Position numbers and translations under genes: made by a program. From Streptomyces termitum (GTDB lineage Bacteria; Actinomycetota; Actinomycetes; Streptomycetales; Streptomycetaceae), in assembly GCF_014650175.1 (NCBI RefSeq), contig NZ_BMUL01000003.1, positions 124,001 to 188,000 of the forward strand: DNA of 64,000 bases, given 5' to 3'. Of the stretch, positions 9,256-20,287 are shown piece after piece; position 1 is the first letter of the stretch, and every line of letters starts with the position of its first letter. A model generated the notes under the pieces. That model saw only the letters and a list, made by a program, of their open reading frames with translations, did no database searches and was not told the DNA's origin.

Positions 9256-9411
9256 GGTCCTACGCCGTTCGTGCCACCGTGCGCCCGTCTCCGCCCCCAG
9301 GGTGGATATTTCGCACCGAATTTCGGGTATGTCCCCATTGGTCCCCCGGAAGGGGCTCGTCCTCTTCCGGCCGGGGACCCTGCCGAGGCACGGCTGGGGA
9401 AGTGATCGCGT

Positions 9412-9834
9412 GTGATCGACACCGACGGCGTCCGCGCCGAGTGGAACTTCCCGGCGGAGGCCGACGCGGTGCGCACCGCACGCCACGCCGTGCGCGAGAC
9501 GCTCCGCTCCTGGGAAGTCGACACGGCCGTCGGGGACATGGCCGTCCTGCTGGTCAGCGAGCTGGTCACCAACTCGCTGCGGTACGCCTCCGGCCCCATC
9601 GGCGTGCGCGTCCTGTGGTCCGACGGCGCCGCCGCCGACCCCCCGCGCCACTCCGCCCTGCTGGTGGAGGTCTCCGATCCGCTTCCGGATCCGCCCACCG
9701 AACGGCCCGCCGGACCCGACGACGAGGGCGGCCGGGGACTGGGCCTGGTGGCCTGCTCCGCCCGCCGCTGGGGGACCCGTCAGGGAGGCACGGGAAAAAC
9801 CGTATGGTTCGAGCTGGCTCTCCCTGGTGAGTAA
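9412..9834 (+). CDS. Stand-alone HATPase, anti-sigma-factor-like kinase
   Basis: A 140-residue single-domain GHKL ATPase. It has the N box LLVSELVTNSLRYA, a shortened G1 region and the G2 segment GGRGLGLV, ending in TVWFELALPG. This is the RsbW/SpoIIAB-like class abundant in Streptomyces, which may bind a sigma factor or phosphorylate an anti-sigma antagonist. Its sequence, including the FELALPG end, closely resembles the C-terminal domain of the PP2C protein encoded just downstream, suggesting a shared origin and possibly one partner-switching circuit. The GTG at 9412 lacks a strong Shine-Dalgarno sequence. Confidence 0.85.
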   Translation: MIDTDGVRAEWNFPAEADAVRTARHAVRETLRSWEVDTAVGDMAVLLVSELVTNSLRYASGPIGVRVLWSDGAAADPPRHSALLVEVSDPLPDPPTERPAGPDDEGGRGLGLVACSARRWGTRQGGTGKTVWFELALPGE

Positions 9835-9847
9835 AGAGAGAGGGACG

Positions 9848-9906
9848 ACGATCACGGGAGCGGGTCACGAGCCGACCGAGACCACCCTGTGATCGTGGAC
9901 GTCGTG
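9848..9906 (+). terminator. Possible hairpin after the HATPase gene
   Basis: 9848-9858 pairs with 9895-9906 over 11 bp with one bulged base and a long, partly self-paired loop. It could terminate or attenuate transcription into the PP2C gene. Weak evidence. Confidence 0.35.
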
Positions 9907-9978
9907 CCGCCGGAGGCCCGCGTGCTGAATACTGCGGGCATGGCCGGTCCGGTGCGGTGAGCTGGAGGGGACGGTCGC

Positions 9979-12573
9979 GTGAGCGAGATATCCGAGACGA
10001 CGGGCGGCGTCGTGTGGCAGAGCAGCCCGCCCGGCTCGATCTACGACTACATCCGGGTCGCCTCCTTCTCCCTCGGGCCCGACGGACGCGTCGACCGGTG
10101 GAGCCGCCGGGCCGCCGACCTCTTCGGCGTCCCCGCCCACGAGGCCCGCGGCAAGGACCCCGTCGAGGCGTTCATGCCCCCCGAGCTGCGCGCTCGCGGC
10201 CACCGCCGGGTCGCGGAGATCCTCGACGGCCGGGAATGGACCGGCCTCGTCCCCTTCCGCATCCCCGGCACCCCCGACGAGCCGGGCGCGCCCGGCCGGG
10301 AGCGGCCGCACGGCCTCGCCGAGATGTACGTGATGCCGACCGAGACGGAGACCGGCGAACGGGCCGCCCTCTGCATCGTCGTCGACGTCCGCGCGCTCCG
10401 CCGGATCGAGACCGACCTCGCCGCCTCCCAGGCGATTTTCGGCCAATCCCCCTTCGGCTTCCTCCTCTTCGACACCGACCTCACCGTCAGACGGGCCAAC
10501 CAGCGCTTCGCCTCCGTCTTCGGCGGCGCCGCCGACGACCACCGGGGCCGTACCGTCCACGACTACCTCGCCAAGCCCGAGGCCGACCGGATGACCACCG
10601 CCCTGCGCCGCGTCCTGGACACCGGGGAGTCCGTCAACGACCTGCGGATCACCGGCGCCGCCCCCGGCGCCCGGATCCGCCGCAGCTGGTCCGTCAACCT
10701 CTACCGCGTGCACGGCGGCTCCGGCCGCCCGATCGGCGTCGCCGGACTCGGCGTCGACGTCACCCGTCGGCAGAACGCCGCCCGCGAGGCCGCCAGCGCC
10801 CGCCGCAACCTCGCCCTCCTCAACGAGGCCGGAGCCCGCATAGGGAACTCCCTCGACCTGGAGGCCACCGCCCGCGAACTCCTCGACGTCGCCGTCCCCG
10901 GCTTCTGCGACCTCGCCTCCGTGGACCTCTACCAGAGCCTCCTCACCGGCGACGAGGCCCCACCCGGCCGCTGGGGCAGCTCCCACGACATCGGCCACGG
11001 GGCGGGCAGCGCCGAACTGCGCCGGGTCGCCTTCGCCTCCGCCGTCTCCGACACCCCGCTGCGGACCGACGCCTGCCACGGCCAGGCAGGCGACCCCGGC
11101 GGCCCCGCCCCCATCGAGGTCGGCGCCGTCCACCGCTACCCCTTCAACTCGCCCTGCGCCGGGGCGCTGCGCACCGGCCGGGTCCGGACCGTGCCCGGCA
11201 CCGACGGCGGCCCCGTCCACTCCACCCTGGTCGTCCCGATGACCGCCCACGACACCGTCGTCGGCCTCGCCCGGTTCTCCCGCACCAAGGGCAGCGAGCC
11301 CTTCGGCGACCGCGACCGGGCCCTCGCCGTCGAACTCGCCGCCCGCGCCGCCGTCTGCATCGACAACGCCCGCCTCTACCGCCGCGAGCACGAGCGGGCC
11401 CTCATCCTCCAGCGCAGCCTGCTCCCGCCCGGCGACCCCGAGGCCGCCGGCCTGGACATCGCCTGCCGCTACCTCCCCGGCACCGACGCCGCCGAGGTCG
11501 GCGGCGACTGGTTCGACGTCATCGAACTCCCCGGCCACCGCACCGCCCTCGTCATCGGCGACGTCATGGGCCGCGGCCTGCGCGCCGCCGTCGCCATGGG
11601 CGAACTGCGCACCGCCGTCCGCACCCTCGCCCAGCTCGACCTCGAACCCGCCGAGGTCCTCTCCCACCTCGACGAGATCGCCCGCGGCCTCGGCGCCCCC
11701 ATCGGCGCCCAGCAGTCCCGCGCCCACAAGAACCGGGGCCCCGAACTCGCCGAGGTCTACCTCGCCACCTGCGTCTACGCCGTCTACGACCCGGTCACCC
11801 GGCGCTGTACGTTCGCCAACGCCGGCCACCTCCCGCCGGTCCTCGTCGAACCCGGCGAGCCGGCCCGCCTCCTCGACGTGCCGCCCGGCATGCCGCTGGG
11901 CGTCGGCGGCGAGCCCTTCGAGGAGGTCGAGGTCGAACTCGCCGAGGGCGCCCTCCTCGCCCTCTACACCGACGGCCTCGTCGAATCCCGCGACCTCCCC
12001 CTCGACGAGGGCCTCAGCGCCTTCCGGCGGGCCCTCGCCGACCGGGACCGGCCGCTGGAGGACGTCTGCGACCGGGTCCTCACCACCCTCGACACCGGCC
12101 ACGGCGAGGACGACATCGCCCTCCTGATGGCCCGCATCCAGGGCCTGCCCGCCGAGGCCGTGGGGGACTGGACGCTGCTCCGCGAGCCCCGCTCGGTCGG
12201 CCGCGCCCGGGAGCTCGCCCGCACCCAGCTCACCGCCTGGGGGCTCGACGCCCTCGTCGACACCGTCGAACTCCTCGTCAGCGAACTCGTCACCAACGCC
12301 CTGCGGTACGGCGAGGGCGAGATCAGGCTCCGGCTGCTGCGCGAGCGCACCCTCGTCTGCGAGGTCTGGGACGCCGGGCTCGTCCAGCCGCGCCGCCGCC
12401 GCGCCAAGGACACCGACGAGGGCGGCCGCGGCCTCCAGCTCGTCGGCCTGCTCTCCTCGTCCTGGGGCGCGCGCCGCACCCCGCGCGGCAAGACCGTCTG
12501 GTTCGAACTGGCCCTGCCCGGCGCGGACGGCGCCGCCGAACCCACCGTGGACCAGCTCCTCAGCATGTTCTGA
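9979..12573 (+). CDS. PAS-PAS-GAF-SpoIIE PP2C phosphatase with C-terminal HATPase
   Basis: An 864-residue soluble signalling protein. Two PAS-like domains (about 15-130 and 140-265) precede a GAF domain (about 275-455), a SpoIIE/RsbU PP2C phosphatase domain (about 475-720) and an RsbW-like ATPase domain (about 735-845). The PP2C domain shows AEVGGDWFDV near residue 500, VIGDVMGRG, ALYTDGLVE and DDIALLMAR, which supply the metal-binding aspartates. The ATPase domain shows LLVSELVTNALRYG and GGRGLQLV. Proteins of this layout sense signals through PAS/GAF and both dephosphorylate and phosphorylate anti-sigma antagonists. The GTG at 9979 follows GGAGGGG. It is preceded by a stand-alone ATPase similar to its own C-terminus. 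Confidence 0.92.
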   Translation: MSEISETTGGVVWQSSPPGSIYDYIRVASFSLGPDGRVDRWSRRAADLFGVPAHEARGKDPVEAFMPPELRARGHRRVAEILDGREWTGLVPFRIPGTPDEPGAPGRERPHGLAEMYVMPTETETGERAALCIVVDVRALRRIETDLAASQAIFGQSPFGFLLFDTDLTVRRANQRFASVFGGAADDHRGRTVHDYLAKPEADRMTTALRRVLDTGESVNDLRITGAAPGARIRRSWSVNLYRVHGGSGRPIGVAGLGVDVTRRQNAAREAASARRNLALLNEAGARIGNSLDLEATARELLDVAVPGFCDLASVDLYQSLLTGDEAPPGRWGSSHDIGHGAGSAELRRVAFASAVSDTPLRTDACHGQAGDPGGPAPIEVGAVHRYPFNSPCAGALRTGRVRTVPGTDGGPVHSTLVVPMTAHDTVVGLARFSRTKGSEPFGDRDRALAVELAARAAVCIDNARLYRREHERALILQRSLLPPGDPEAAGLDIACRYLPGTDAAEVGGDWFDVIELPGHRTALVIGDVMGRGLRAAVAMGELRTAVRTLAQLDLEPAEVLSHLDEIARGLGAPIGAQQSRAHKNRGPELAEVYLATCVYAVYDPVTRRCTFANAGHLPPVLVEPGEPARLLDVPPGMPLGVGGEPFEEVEVELAEGALLALYTDGLVESRDLPLDEGLSAFRRALADRDRPLEDVCDRVLTTLDTGHGEDDIALLMARIQGLPAEAVGDWTLLREPRSVGRARELARTQLTAWGLDALVDTVELLVSELVTNALRYGEGEIRLRLLRERTLVCEVWDAGLVQPRRRRAKDTDEGGRGLQLVGLLSSSWGARRTPRGKTVWFELALPGADGAAEPTVDQLLSMF

Positions 12574-12601
12574 CCCGGATGTTCCGACCCGGATGTCCTG
12601 A

Positions 12602-12617
12602 CCGGGGGAGCCCCCGG
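12602..12617. terminator. Short GC hairpin between convergent genes
   Basis: CCGGGGG (12602-12608) pairs with CCCCCGG (12611-12617) around AG. It lies between the ends of the PP2C gene and the TPM gene. Just upstream the 14-base unit GACCCGGATGTTCC is repeated once imperfectly. Confidence 0.5.
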
Positions 12618-12618
12618 C

Positions 12619-13344
12619 TCAGCGGTCCTCCGGATCCGCCGCGGGCCGGGCCCGGTCCGGCCCGTCGCCGCCGGGTGTGGTGCGGGTCGCGGCCCGGCGG
12701 CGGCGCCGGAACCAGGAGTACGCGCCGATCGCCACGGCGCCGCCGACCACCGCGACCGGCAGGACCAGGTCGCTCGCGGAGGAGGCGCGGGGGCCGCCCG
12801 GGTCGGCCGGTCCCGGGGTGATCTCCGGGACGGGCACGGGCCGGCCGGCGAGGACGGCGCCGCAGCCGCCGGCCGCGCCGATCGCCGCGCCCGCCCAGTC
12901 GTGGTGCCGCAGCGCGGGTGCGACCGCGGTCCGCGCCACCTCGTCCAGCGCCTCCCGGGCCAGCGGTCCGCCGGGCGCGGCGGCCCAGCCGTACCGCCGG
13001 TCGTGGGTGGCGACGGCGAGCAGCACGTCGTCGCGGCCGAGCCCGTTCCGTTCGGCGGTCGCGTCGGCCCAGGCCCGCGCGGAGCGGCCGGAGAAGTCCC
13101 GTACGTAGACCACGAAGAGCCGGACCCCCCGCGCGACGAGGAGCCGGTCGAGGGCGTCGGCGACCTCGGGACGCCGGGCGCGCAGCGCGCCGACCCGGTC
13201 GAGGACCTGCCCGTCGGAGGGGAGGACCACGGGGCCGTCGGCGCGGGCCCCGGCCGCGCCGATGCCTCCCGCCACCAGCGCCGCGAGCAGGACCCCGACG
13301 ACCGCGACCGCCCGGAAGACCGCTCGGATGACTGTTCGGGTCAC
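12619..13344 (-). CDS. TPM-domain (TLP18.3/Psb32-type) exported membrane protein
   Basis: The 241-residue product has a signal peptide (about 1-36, ending GARADG). A TPM-like domain follows (about 40-165; RGVRLFVVYVRDFSG, WADATAERNGLGRDDVLLAVATHDRRYG). A single transmembrane helix (about 190-212) precedes a basic RRRRR tail. It should be anchored with its domain outside the membrane. TPM domains occur in envelope and photosystem-associated proteins, some with phosphatase activity; the role here is unknown. The start is GTG at 13344. It converges with the PP2C gene. Confidence 0.8.
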   Translation of the reverse strand: MTRTVIRAVFRAVAVVGVLLAALVAGGIGAAGARADGPVVLPSDGQVLDRVGALRARRPEVADALDRLLVARGVRLFVVYVRDFSGRSARAWADATAERNGLGRDDVLLAVATHDRRYGWAAAPGGPLAREALDEVARTAVAPALRHHDWAGAAIGAAGGCGAVLAGRPVPVPEITPGPADPGGPRASSASDLVLPVAVVGGAVAIGAYSWFRRRRRAATRTTPGGDGPDRARPAADPEDR

Positions 13345-13557
13345 AGAACGGAGGCTATGTACGGATCCGCGCCCCCGCGACCGTACGACCGGAGCTCCGG
13401 CTGCCCCGGGTTGGGCCGCACGGGTGGGTTTGCCGGGGGCGCCGCCGTGTCGGCCGGGGCACGTCCGGTGCCGTGCCGTTCAGTGGATGAGCGGGAGATC
13501 TGATCATCTCCCGCTCGGTGTGAAAACGGTATGAATCCGGACGAAGGGGTCACAGTC

Positions 13558-16017
13558 ATGTCCCAGATCGGCGCCCCCAGCGGGACGTGGTCCAGGAGCC
13601 CCCGCGCCCGCACGCTCCGCTCCGTCGCCGCGCTCACCAGTGCGGTCCTCGCCGTCACGGTCCTCGCGGGGTGCAGCTCCGAGGACACCGCGACCGGCCC
13701 GGCCGCCGCCGGCGACGACGCCCCCACCGCGCGCGGCATGGTCGGCGACGGCGGCACCCTGCGCTGGGCGGTGGACGGCCTGCCCGCCACCCTCAACACC
13801 TTCCAGGCCGACGCCGACGCCACCACCAGCCGGATCGCGGGCGCGGTCCTGCCCGCCCTCTACACCCTCGACGGGAACGGCCGCCCCCAGCGCAACCCCG
13901 ACTACCTGGAGTCCGCCGAGGTCGTCGAGACCGAGCCCCGGCAGGTCGTGCTCTACAAGCTCAACCAGCAGGCCGTGTGGAGCGACGGCCGCGAGATCGG
14001 CGCCCCCGACTTCGTCGCCCAGTGGCGCGCCCTCAGCGGCCGCGACACCGCCTACTGGACCGCCCGCAACTCCGGCTACGAGCGGATCGAGAAGATCGAG
14101 AAGGGCGCGAACGACCTGGAGGTACGGGTCACCTTCGCCAAGCCCTACGCCGACTGGCGCTCGCTCTTCACCCCCCTCTACCCGAAGCAGGTGATGGGGT
14201 CCCCGAACTCCTTCAACGAAGGCGCGCGGACCGCCCTCAAGGTCACCGCGGGACCGTTCCGGCCGGGCGCGGTGGACCGCAAGGCCGGCGACCTCACCCT
14301 GACCCGCAACCCCCGCTGGTGGGGCAGACCGGCCAAGCTCGACAGCCTCGTCCTGCGGGCCGTGCCCCGCTCCGACCGCGCCGACGCCCTCGCCGACGGC
14401 CGGCTCGACCTGGCCGACATCGACCGCCCCACCGCCGAGCGGATCTCCCTGGCCCTCAAGGACGCCGCGGCCGGCCGCGGCGGCGCCCAGGCCGCCGCCC
14501 TCCACGGCCCCGGCTCCGCGATCACCCCCGGCAAGGCCCTCAAGTCCTGGGCGCTCGCCCACGGCGAGGACGAGGAGGCGGCCGAGGAGGTCCGGGCCGC
14601 CCGCGCCGAGAACAAGGCCGCCGTCGCCCGCTACGCCAAGGCCCAGGACACCCTCGCCGGGTACGTGGTCCGCAAGTCCCTGGAGCCCGCCTACACCCAG
14701 CTCTCCCTGAACGGCGAGTCCGGGCCGCTCGCCGACGAGCGGGTCCGGCGCGCGGTCGCCCGCGCCATCGACCGCCGCGAGCTCGCCGAGTCCGTCCTCA
14801 AGCCGCTGGGCCTGCCCGCCGACCCGCCCGGCAGCCACCTCGCCCTGTCCGGCCAGCCCGCCTACGCCGACGGCAGCGACGCCCTCGGCGGCCAGGACAC
14901 CCAGGAGGCGCGGGCCCTCCTCACCGCCGCGGGCTGGGTCCCCGGCGGCGCGGGCAAGGACCCGGCGGGCACCAAGGCCGGCTCCGAGGCGGACACGAAG
15001 AAGGCCGAGAAGAGCGAGAAGGCCGAGAAGACGGAGAAGGGCGAGAAGGCCGGGAAGGAGGAGAAGAGCGACGCCAAGGAGGCCGGGGCGGCCGGCGAGG
15101 GCAAGGCGAAGGCCGACGACACCGCCTCCGACGAGGGCCTCTACATCGTCGGCGACGACAAGCCCGGCGAGGCGGCCCCCCGCGCGGCGCGCGCCGACGC
15201 CCGCCTCGCCCCCCTCGTCGGTCCCGGCGGCCCCGAGAGCAGCACCCGGGTGCTCGCTCCGGCCCCCGCCGCCGCCCTGGAGAGCGCCGCCCTGCTGACC
15301 CGCGCCGAGTCCCTCGACACCCCGGCCGGCGCCCGCGCCGTCCAGGCCGCCGACCGGCCCGAGCTGGCCCCCAAGCCGGACAAGGGCGTCGCCGGGGCCT
15401 ACGCCCCGCTCGGCAGCGCCGCCCCGGCCGCCGCCTCCGGTGCCTCCCAGGCCCTCGGCAAGGACGGCAAGCCGCTCAGCCTCCGCTTCGTGATGCCCTC
15501 CGGGCCGGGGTCGGAGACGCTGCGCGCGGTCGGCGACAAGATCGTCCGGATGCTCGACGCGGTCGGCATCCGCACCCAGGTCGTGAAGGTCCCCGACGAG
15601 TCCTTCTTCAAGGACCACATCGCCTCGGGGGCGTACGACCTGGCGCTCTACTCCTGGCCCGCCTCCGCCTACCCGGCGACCGACGCCCGCCCGATCTTCG
15701 CCAAGCCCGAGCCCGCCTCGGACGGCTCGCTGCTGGTCGAGCAGAACTACTCGCGGGTCGGCACCGACCGCATCGACCAGCTCTTCGACCAGGCGGCCGG
15801 CACCCTCGACGAGGAGGAGGCGAACGAGCTGGTCCGGCAGGCCGACGCCCGGATCTGGGCCGCGGCCGGCTCCCTCCCGCTCTACCAGCGCCCGCAGCTG
15901 GTCGCGGCCCGGAAGGACGTGGTCAACGCCGGGGCCTGGGGCTTCGCCGCCCCCCGGTACCAGGACATCGGTTTCAAGAAGACCGAAACCGCCAAGGATA
16001 ACCGTTCACGCGACTGA
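13558..16017 (+). CDS. lpqW: LpqW-like lipoprotein of the peptide-binding (SBP family 5) fold
   Basis: An 819-residue lipoprotein with lipobox LAGC and acylated Cys39. Two lobes carry the SBP_bac_5 fold: about 60-470 (GGTLRWAVDGLPATLNTF, LYKLNQQAVWSDG) and about 640-819 (KPLSLRFVMPSG, YDLALYSWPASAYPATDA, SLPLYQRPQLV). Between them lies a low-complexity insertion (about 475-635) with Lys-Glu-Ala repeats and then an Ala/Pro-rich stretch. No permease gene is adjacent. The gene directly precedes typA, the same neighbourhood as mycobacterial lpqW, whose product regulates lipoglycan synthesis rather than importing peptides. I call it LpqW-like by family and context. The ATG at 13558 follows GAAGGGG. 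Confidence 0.75.
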   Translation: MSQIGAPSGTWSRSPRARTLRSVAALTSAVLAVTVLAGCSSEDTATGPAAAGDDAPTARGMVGDGGTLRWAVDGLPATLNTFQADADATTSRIAGAVLPALYTLDGNGRPQRNPDYLESAEVVETEPRQVVLYKLNQQAVWSDGREIGAPDFVAQWRALSGRDTAYWTARNSGYERIEKIEKGANDLEVRVTFAKPYADWRSLFTPLYPKQVMGSPNSFNEGARTALKVTAGPFRPGAVDRKAGDLTLTRNPRWWGRPAKLDSLVLRAVPRSDRADALADGRLDLADIDRPTAERISLALKDAAAGRGGAQAAALHGPGSAITPGKALKSWALAHGEDEEAAEEVRAARAENKAAVARYAKAQDTLAGYVVRKSLEPAYTQLSLNGESGPLADERVRRAVARAIDRRELAESVLKPLGLPADPPGSHLALSGQPAYADGSDALGGQDTQEARALLTAAGWVPGGAGKDPAGTKAGSEADTKKAEKSEKAEKTEKGEKAGKEEKSDAKEAGAAGEGKAKADDTASDEGLYIVGDDKPGEAAPRAARADARLAPLVGPGGPESSTRVLAPAPAAALESAALLTRAESLDTPAGARAVQAADRPELAPKPDKGVAGAYAPLGSAAPAAASGASQALGKDGKPLSLRFVMPSGPGSETLRAVGDKIVRMLDAVGIRTQVVKVPDESFFKDHIASGAYDLALYSWPASAYPATDARPIFAKPEPASDGSLLVEQNYSRVGTDRIDQLFDQAAGTLDEEEANELVRQADARIWAAAGSLPLYQRPQLVAARKDVVNAGAWGFAAPRYQDIGFKKTETAKDNRSRD

Positions 16018-16055
16018 AAACACAGGTCACAACCTCAGAAGCAGCTCAAGTTCCT

Positions 16056-16080
16056 TGCCCGCCGGAGCCCCCGGCGGGCA
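16056..16080 (+). terminator. 10-bp hairpin after the lpqW-like gene
   Basis: The arms 16056-16065 and 16071-16080 are perfect, with a 5-base loop. It lies 38 bases after the stop codon and 200 bases before typA, so typA probably has its own promoter in 16081-16282. Confidence 0.75.
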
Positions 16081-16282
16081 GGATCGCGTCGGCCCCTTGA
16101 CCCGGCTGCTCCGCTCTCCCCACACCCTGGCAAACCCCCCTATTAGACCTTCTCGGATCGGTCCGGGGAAGCCCCTTGCACCACGGCCCCGTACCATGGG
16201 ACGTAGCCGTGGCGCGTCCGCCCGGCGGGCGTAAGAGGAACTGACGCCGATTCCCACGATCCGAGAGAAGCGCAAGCCACCC

Positions 16283-18184
<1,902 letters not shown>

Positions 18185-18224
18185 TACGAAGCGGAACGAG
18201 AACGGCTGAGCCGTATCTCACACG

Positions 18225-18267
18225 AAGGGCCTGGCCACTCGCATGATGTGCGAGTGGCCAGGCCCTT
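18225..18267. terminator. Strong typA terminator with U-tract
   Basis: An 18-bp perfect stem (18225-18242 with 18250-18267) has a 7-base loop whose ends can also pair, and runs into TTTT at 18266-18269. This is one of the few classical intrinsic terminators in the window. Confidence 0.9.
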
Positions 18268-18403
18268 TTCGTCAAACTCATTGACCGCCCCCGGCGTCCG
18301 GATTCCGGTCATCGCTCTCCGGTACGTGTGTTAACGGTCCGTTTCGGGGGTGTCTGTCTGTGCTCAGTTTGTCCGGATTTCGGTATCTGAGAGTGAGGTG
18401 ATG

Positions 18404-18428
18404 TTGTCAAACCGAGACCACTTAAGTG
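18404..18428 (+). promoter_or_regulatory. Candidate promoter/operator region of the first opp operon
   Basis: In the 429-base gap before the first opp operon, an AT-richer stretch carries TTGTCA (18404-18409) and the perfect 10-bp palindrome CACTTAAGTG (18419-18428), with ACC and GGT-like flanks. The remainder (18429-18600) holds no supported gene. A palindrome 180-190 bases before the start could be an operator. No regulator is known. Confidence 0.35.
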
Positions 18429-18613
18429 TGGTTTACAGCCCGGACGTACTTAATAGTTGGCTCCATTGAGCTCGGGTCAATGGGTCACGCACTGTGGGGA
18501 GTGCCGACTCACGAGCACACTCGGGGTACCGGGGGATCCACGCCGTCAGGGGTGTCGGCAGATCTCCAAGTGCCCCCCTTGTAGTGACAAGTGGACTCAT
18601 GAGGAGGAAACCC

Positions 18614-20260
18614 ATGCGCGGTGCCAAGAGCGCCAAGTGGGTAACGGGCGCGATCATCGTCGCCCTGGCTGCGACCGCCTGTGGCGGTGGCAAGACGGAC
18701 GAGGGCGCCAAGGGTGCCAAGGGCGCCGTCGACCCGAACGGCATCTTCTCCATCGAGCTCGGTGAGCCGGAGAAGCCGCTGCTCACCGGCGACACGATGG
18801 AGTCGAACGGCTCCGCCGTCATGGCCGGCCTGTTCTCGACCCTGGTCGACTACAAGGCCGACGGCTCGCTCGAGATGATCAACGCCGAGTCGGTCACGAC
18901 CACCGACTCGAAGACCTGGACGGTCAAGCTCAAGAAGGGCTGGACCTTCCACGACGGCACCCCGGTGACCGCCAAGTCCTTCGTGGACGCGTGGAACTGG
19001 AACGCCAGCGTCGACAACGCCCAGGGCCTCGCGTCCTGGTTCGCCGACATCAAGGGCTACGAGAAGGTCCACCCGGACGCCGAGGGCGCCAAGGCCACCT
19101 CCAAGACCCTCGACGGTCTGAAGGTCGTGGACGAGGGCACCTTCACCATCGAGCTCGCGAAGCCGGTTCCGTACTTCGCCCACAAGCTCGCCTACATCGT
19201 GTTCGCGCCGCTCCCGGACAGCTTCTACAAGCTGCCGGCGAAGGAGCGGGGCGCGAAGCCGGTCGGCAACGGTCCCTACAAGTTCAAGAGCTGGGACCAC
19301 AAGAAGCAGATCGAGGTCGTCCGCTTCGACGACTACAAGGGCCCGAACAAGGCGAAGAACGGCGGTGTGGTCTTCAAGAACTACACCACCCTCGAGGCCG
19401 CGTACGAGGACCTCAAGTCGGGCAACGTCGACGTCCTGCGTCAGATCGCCCCGAAGGACCTCCCGCTGTACCGCCAGGACCTCGGCGAGCGCGCCGTGGA
19501 CCAGGCGTACTCCGCGATCCAGACCATCGCCGTCGCCTTCTACGCCGACCAGTGGAAGAAGCCGAAGCCGATCGACCCGCGCGTCATCCAGGGTCTGTCG
19601 ATGGCGATCGACCGCGCCACCATCACCAAGACGGTGCTCAACGGCACCCGTGAGCCCGCCACCGGCTGGGTCGCCAAGGGCGTGCTCGGCTACCAGCCGA
19701 ACGCGGTCGAGATCACCAAGTTCGACCCCGCCAAGGCCAAGGAGCTCATCGAGGCCGGCGGCGGCGTCCCGAACAACCAGATCTCCATCCAGTACAACGC
19801 CGATGGTGGTCACAAGGAGTGGGTGGAGGCGGTCTGCAACTCCATCACGCAGGCCACCACCGTCAAGTGCGTGGGCGACGGCAAGCCGGACTTCCAGGCC
19901 GACCTGACCGCGCGCAAGACCAAGCAGGTCAAGTCCCTGTACCGCTCCGGCTGGGTGCTCGACTACCCGGTGAACGCGAACTTCATCTCGGACCTGTTCC
20001 GCACCGGTGCGGGCGGCAACCAGGGTGACTTCTCGAACAAGGAGCTGGACGCCAAGATCGCGGCGGCCGACTCGGCCAAGACCCTCGACGAGTCCGTCAA
20101 GGCGTACCAGGCCATCGAGAAGGACCTGATCAACTACATGCCGTCGATCCCGCTCTGGTACTACAAGGTCAACGCGGGCTACTCGGAGAACGTCTCCGGT
20201 GTGGCGTACGGCCAGGACGGCGACCCGATCCTGACCGGCGTCGAGGTCAAGAAGAAGTAA
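18614..20260 (+). CDS. Oligopeptide-binding lipoprotein, first opp operon (BldKB/OppA type)
   Basis: A 548-residue extracellular solute-binding lipoprotein, lipobox ATAC with acylated Cys23. The SBP_bac_5 fold is complete: SVTTTDSKTWTVKLKKGWTF, DGTPVTAKSFVDAWNW, KPVGNGPYKF, IDPRVIQGLSMAIDRATITK and MPSIPLWYYK. It should capture extracellular peptides and hand them to the permeases encoded next. The ATG at 18614 has GAGGAGG at 18601-18607. It shares its MRGA.AKW start and overall sequence with the second SBP at 24641. In Streptomyces, importers of this class include BldK, needed for aerial growth; whether this copy has that role cannot be told from sequence. Confidence 0.92.
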   Translation: MRGAKSAKWVTGAIIVALAATACGGGKTDEGAKGAKGAVDPNGIFSIELGEPEKPLLTGDTMESNGSAVMAGLFSTLVDYKADGSLEMINAESVTTTDSKTWTVKLKKGWTFHDGTPVTAKSFVDAWNWNASVDNAQGLASWFADIKGYEKVHPDAEGAKATSKTLDGLKVVDEGTFTIELAKPVPYFAHKLAYIVFAPLPDSFYKLPAKERGAKPVGNGPYKFKSWDHKKQIEVVRFDDYKGPNKAKNGGVVFKNYTTLEAAYEDLKSGNVDVLRQIAPKDLPLYRQDLGERAVDQAYSAIQTIAVAFYADQWKKPKPIDPRVIQGLSMAIDRATITKTVLNGTREPATGWVAKGVLGYQPNAVEITKFDPAKAKELIEAGGGVPNNQISIQYNADGGHKEWVEAVCNSITQATTVKCVGDGKPDFQADLTARKTKQVKSLYRSGWVLDYPVNANFISDLFRTGAGGNQGDFSNKELDAKIAAADSAKTLDESVKAYQAIEKDLINYMPSIPLWYYKVNAGYSENVSGVAYGQDGDPILTGVEVKKK

Positions 20261-20287
20261 TCACCCGAGCGTAGTCCGCATGCCGTC

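Noticed and set aside
9865..12102. 745-residue minus-strand frame opposite the PP2C gene
   Set aside because: Skewed Gly/Ala/Glu composition and complete overlap with a well-supported multidomain gene.
12574..12600. Tandem GACCCGGATGTTCC repeat as a regulatory site
   Set aside because: It lies between convergent gene ends, where it is more likely a local duplication than an operator.
13504..15618. 704-residue minus-strand frame opposite the lpqW-like gene
   Set aside because: No start signal or domains; mirror of the GC-rich coding strand.
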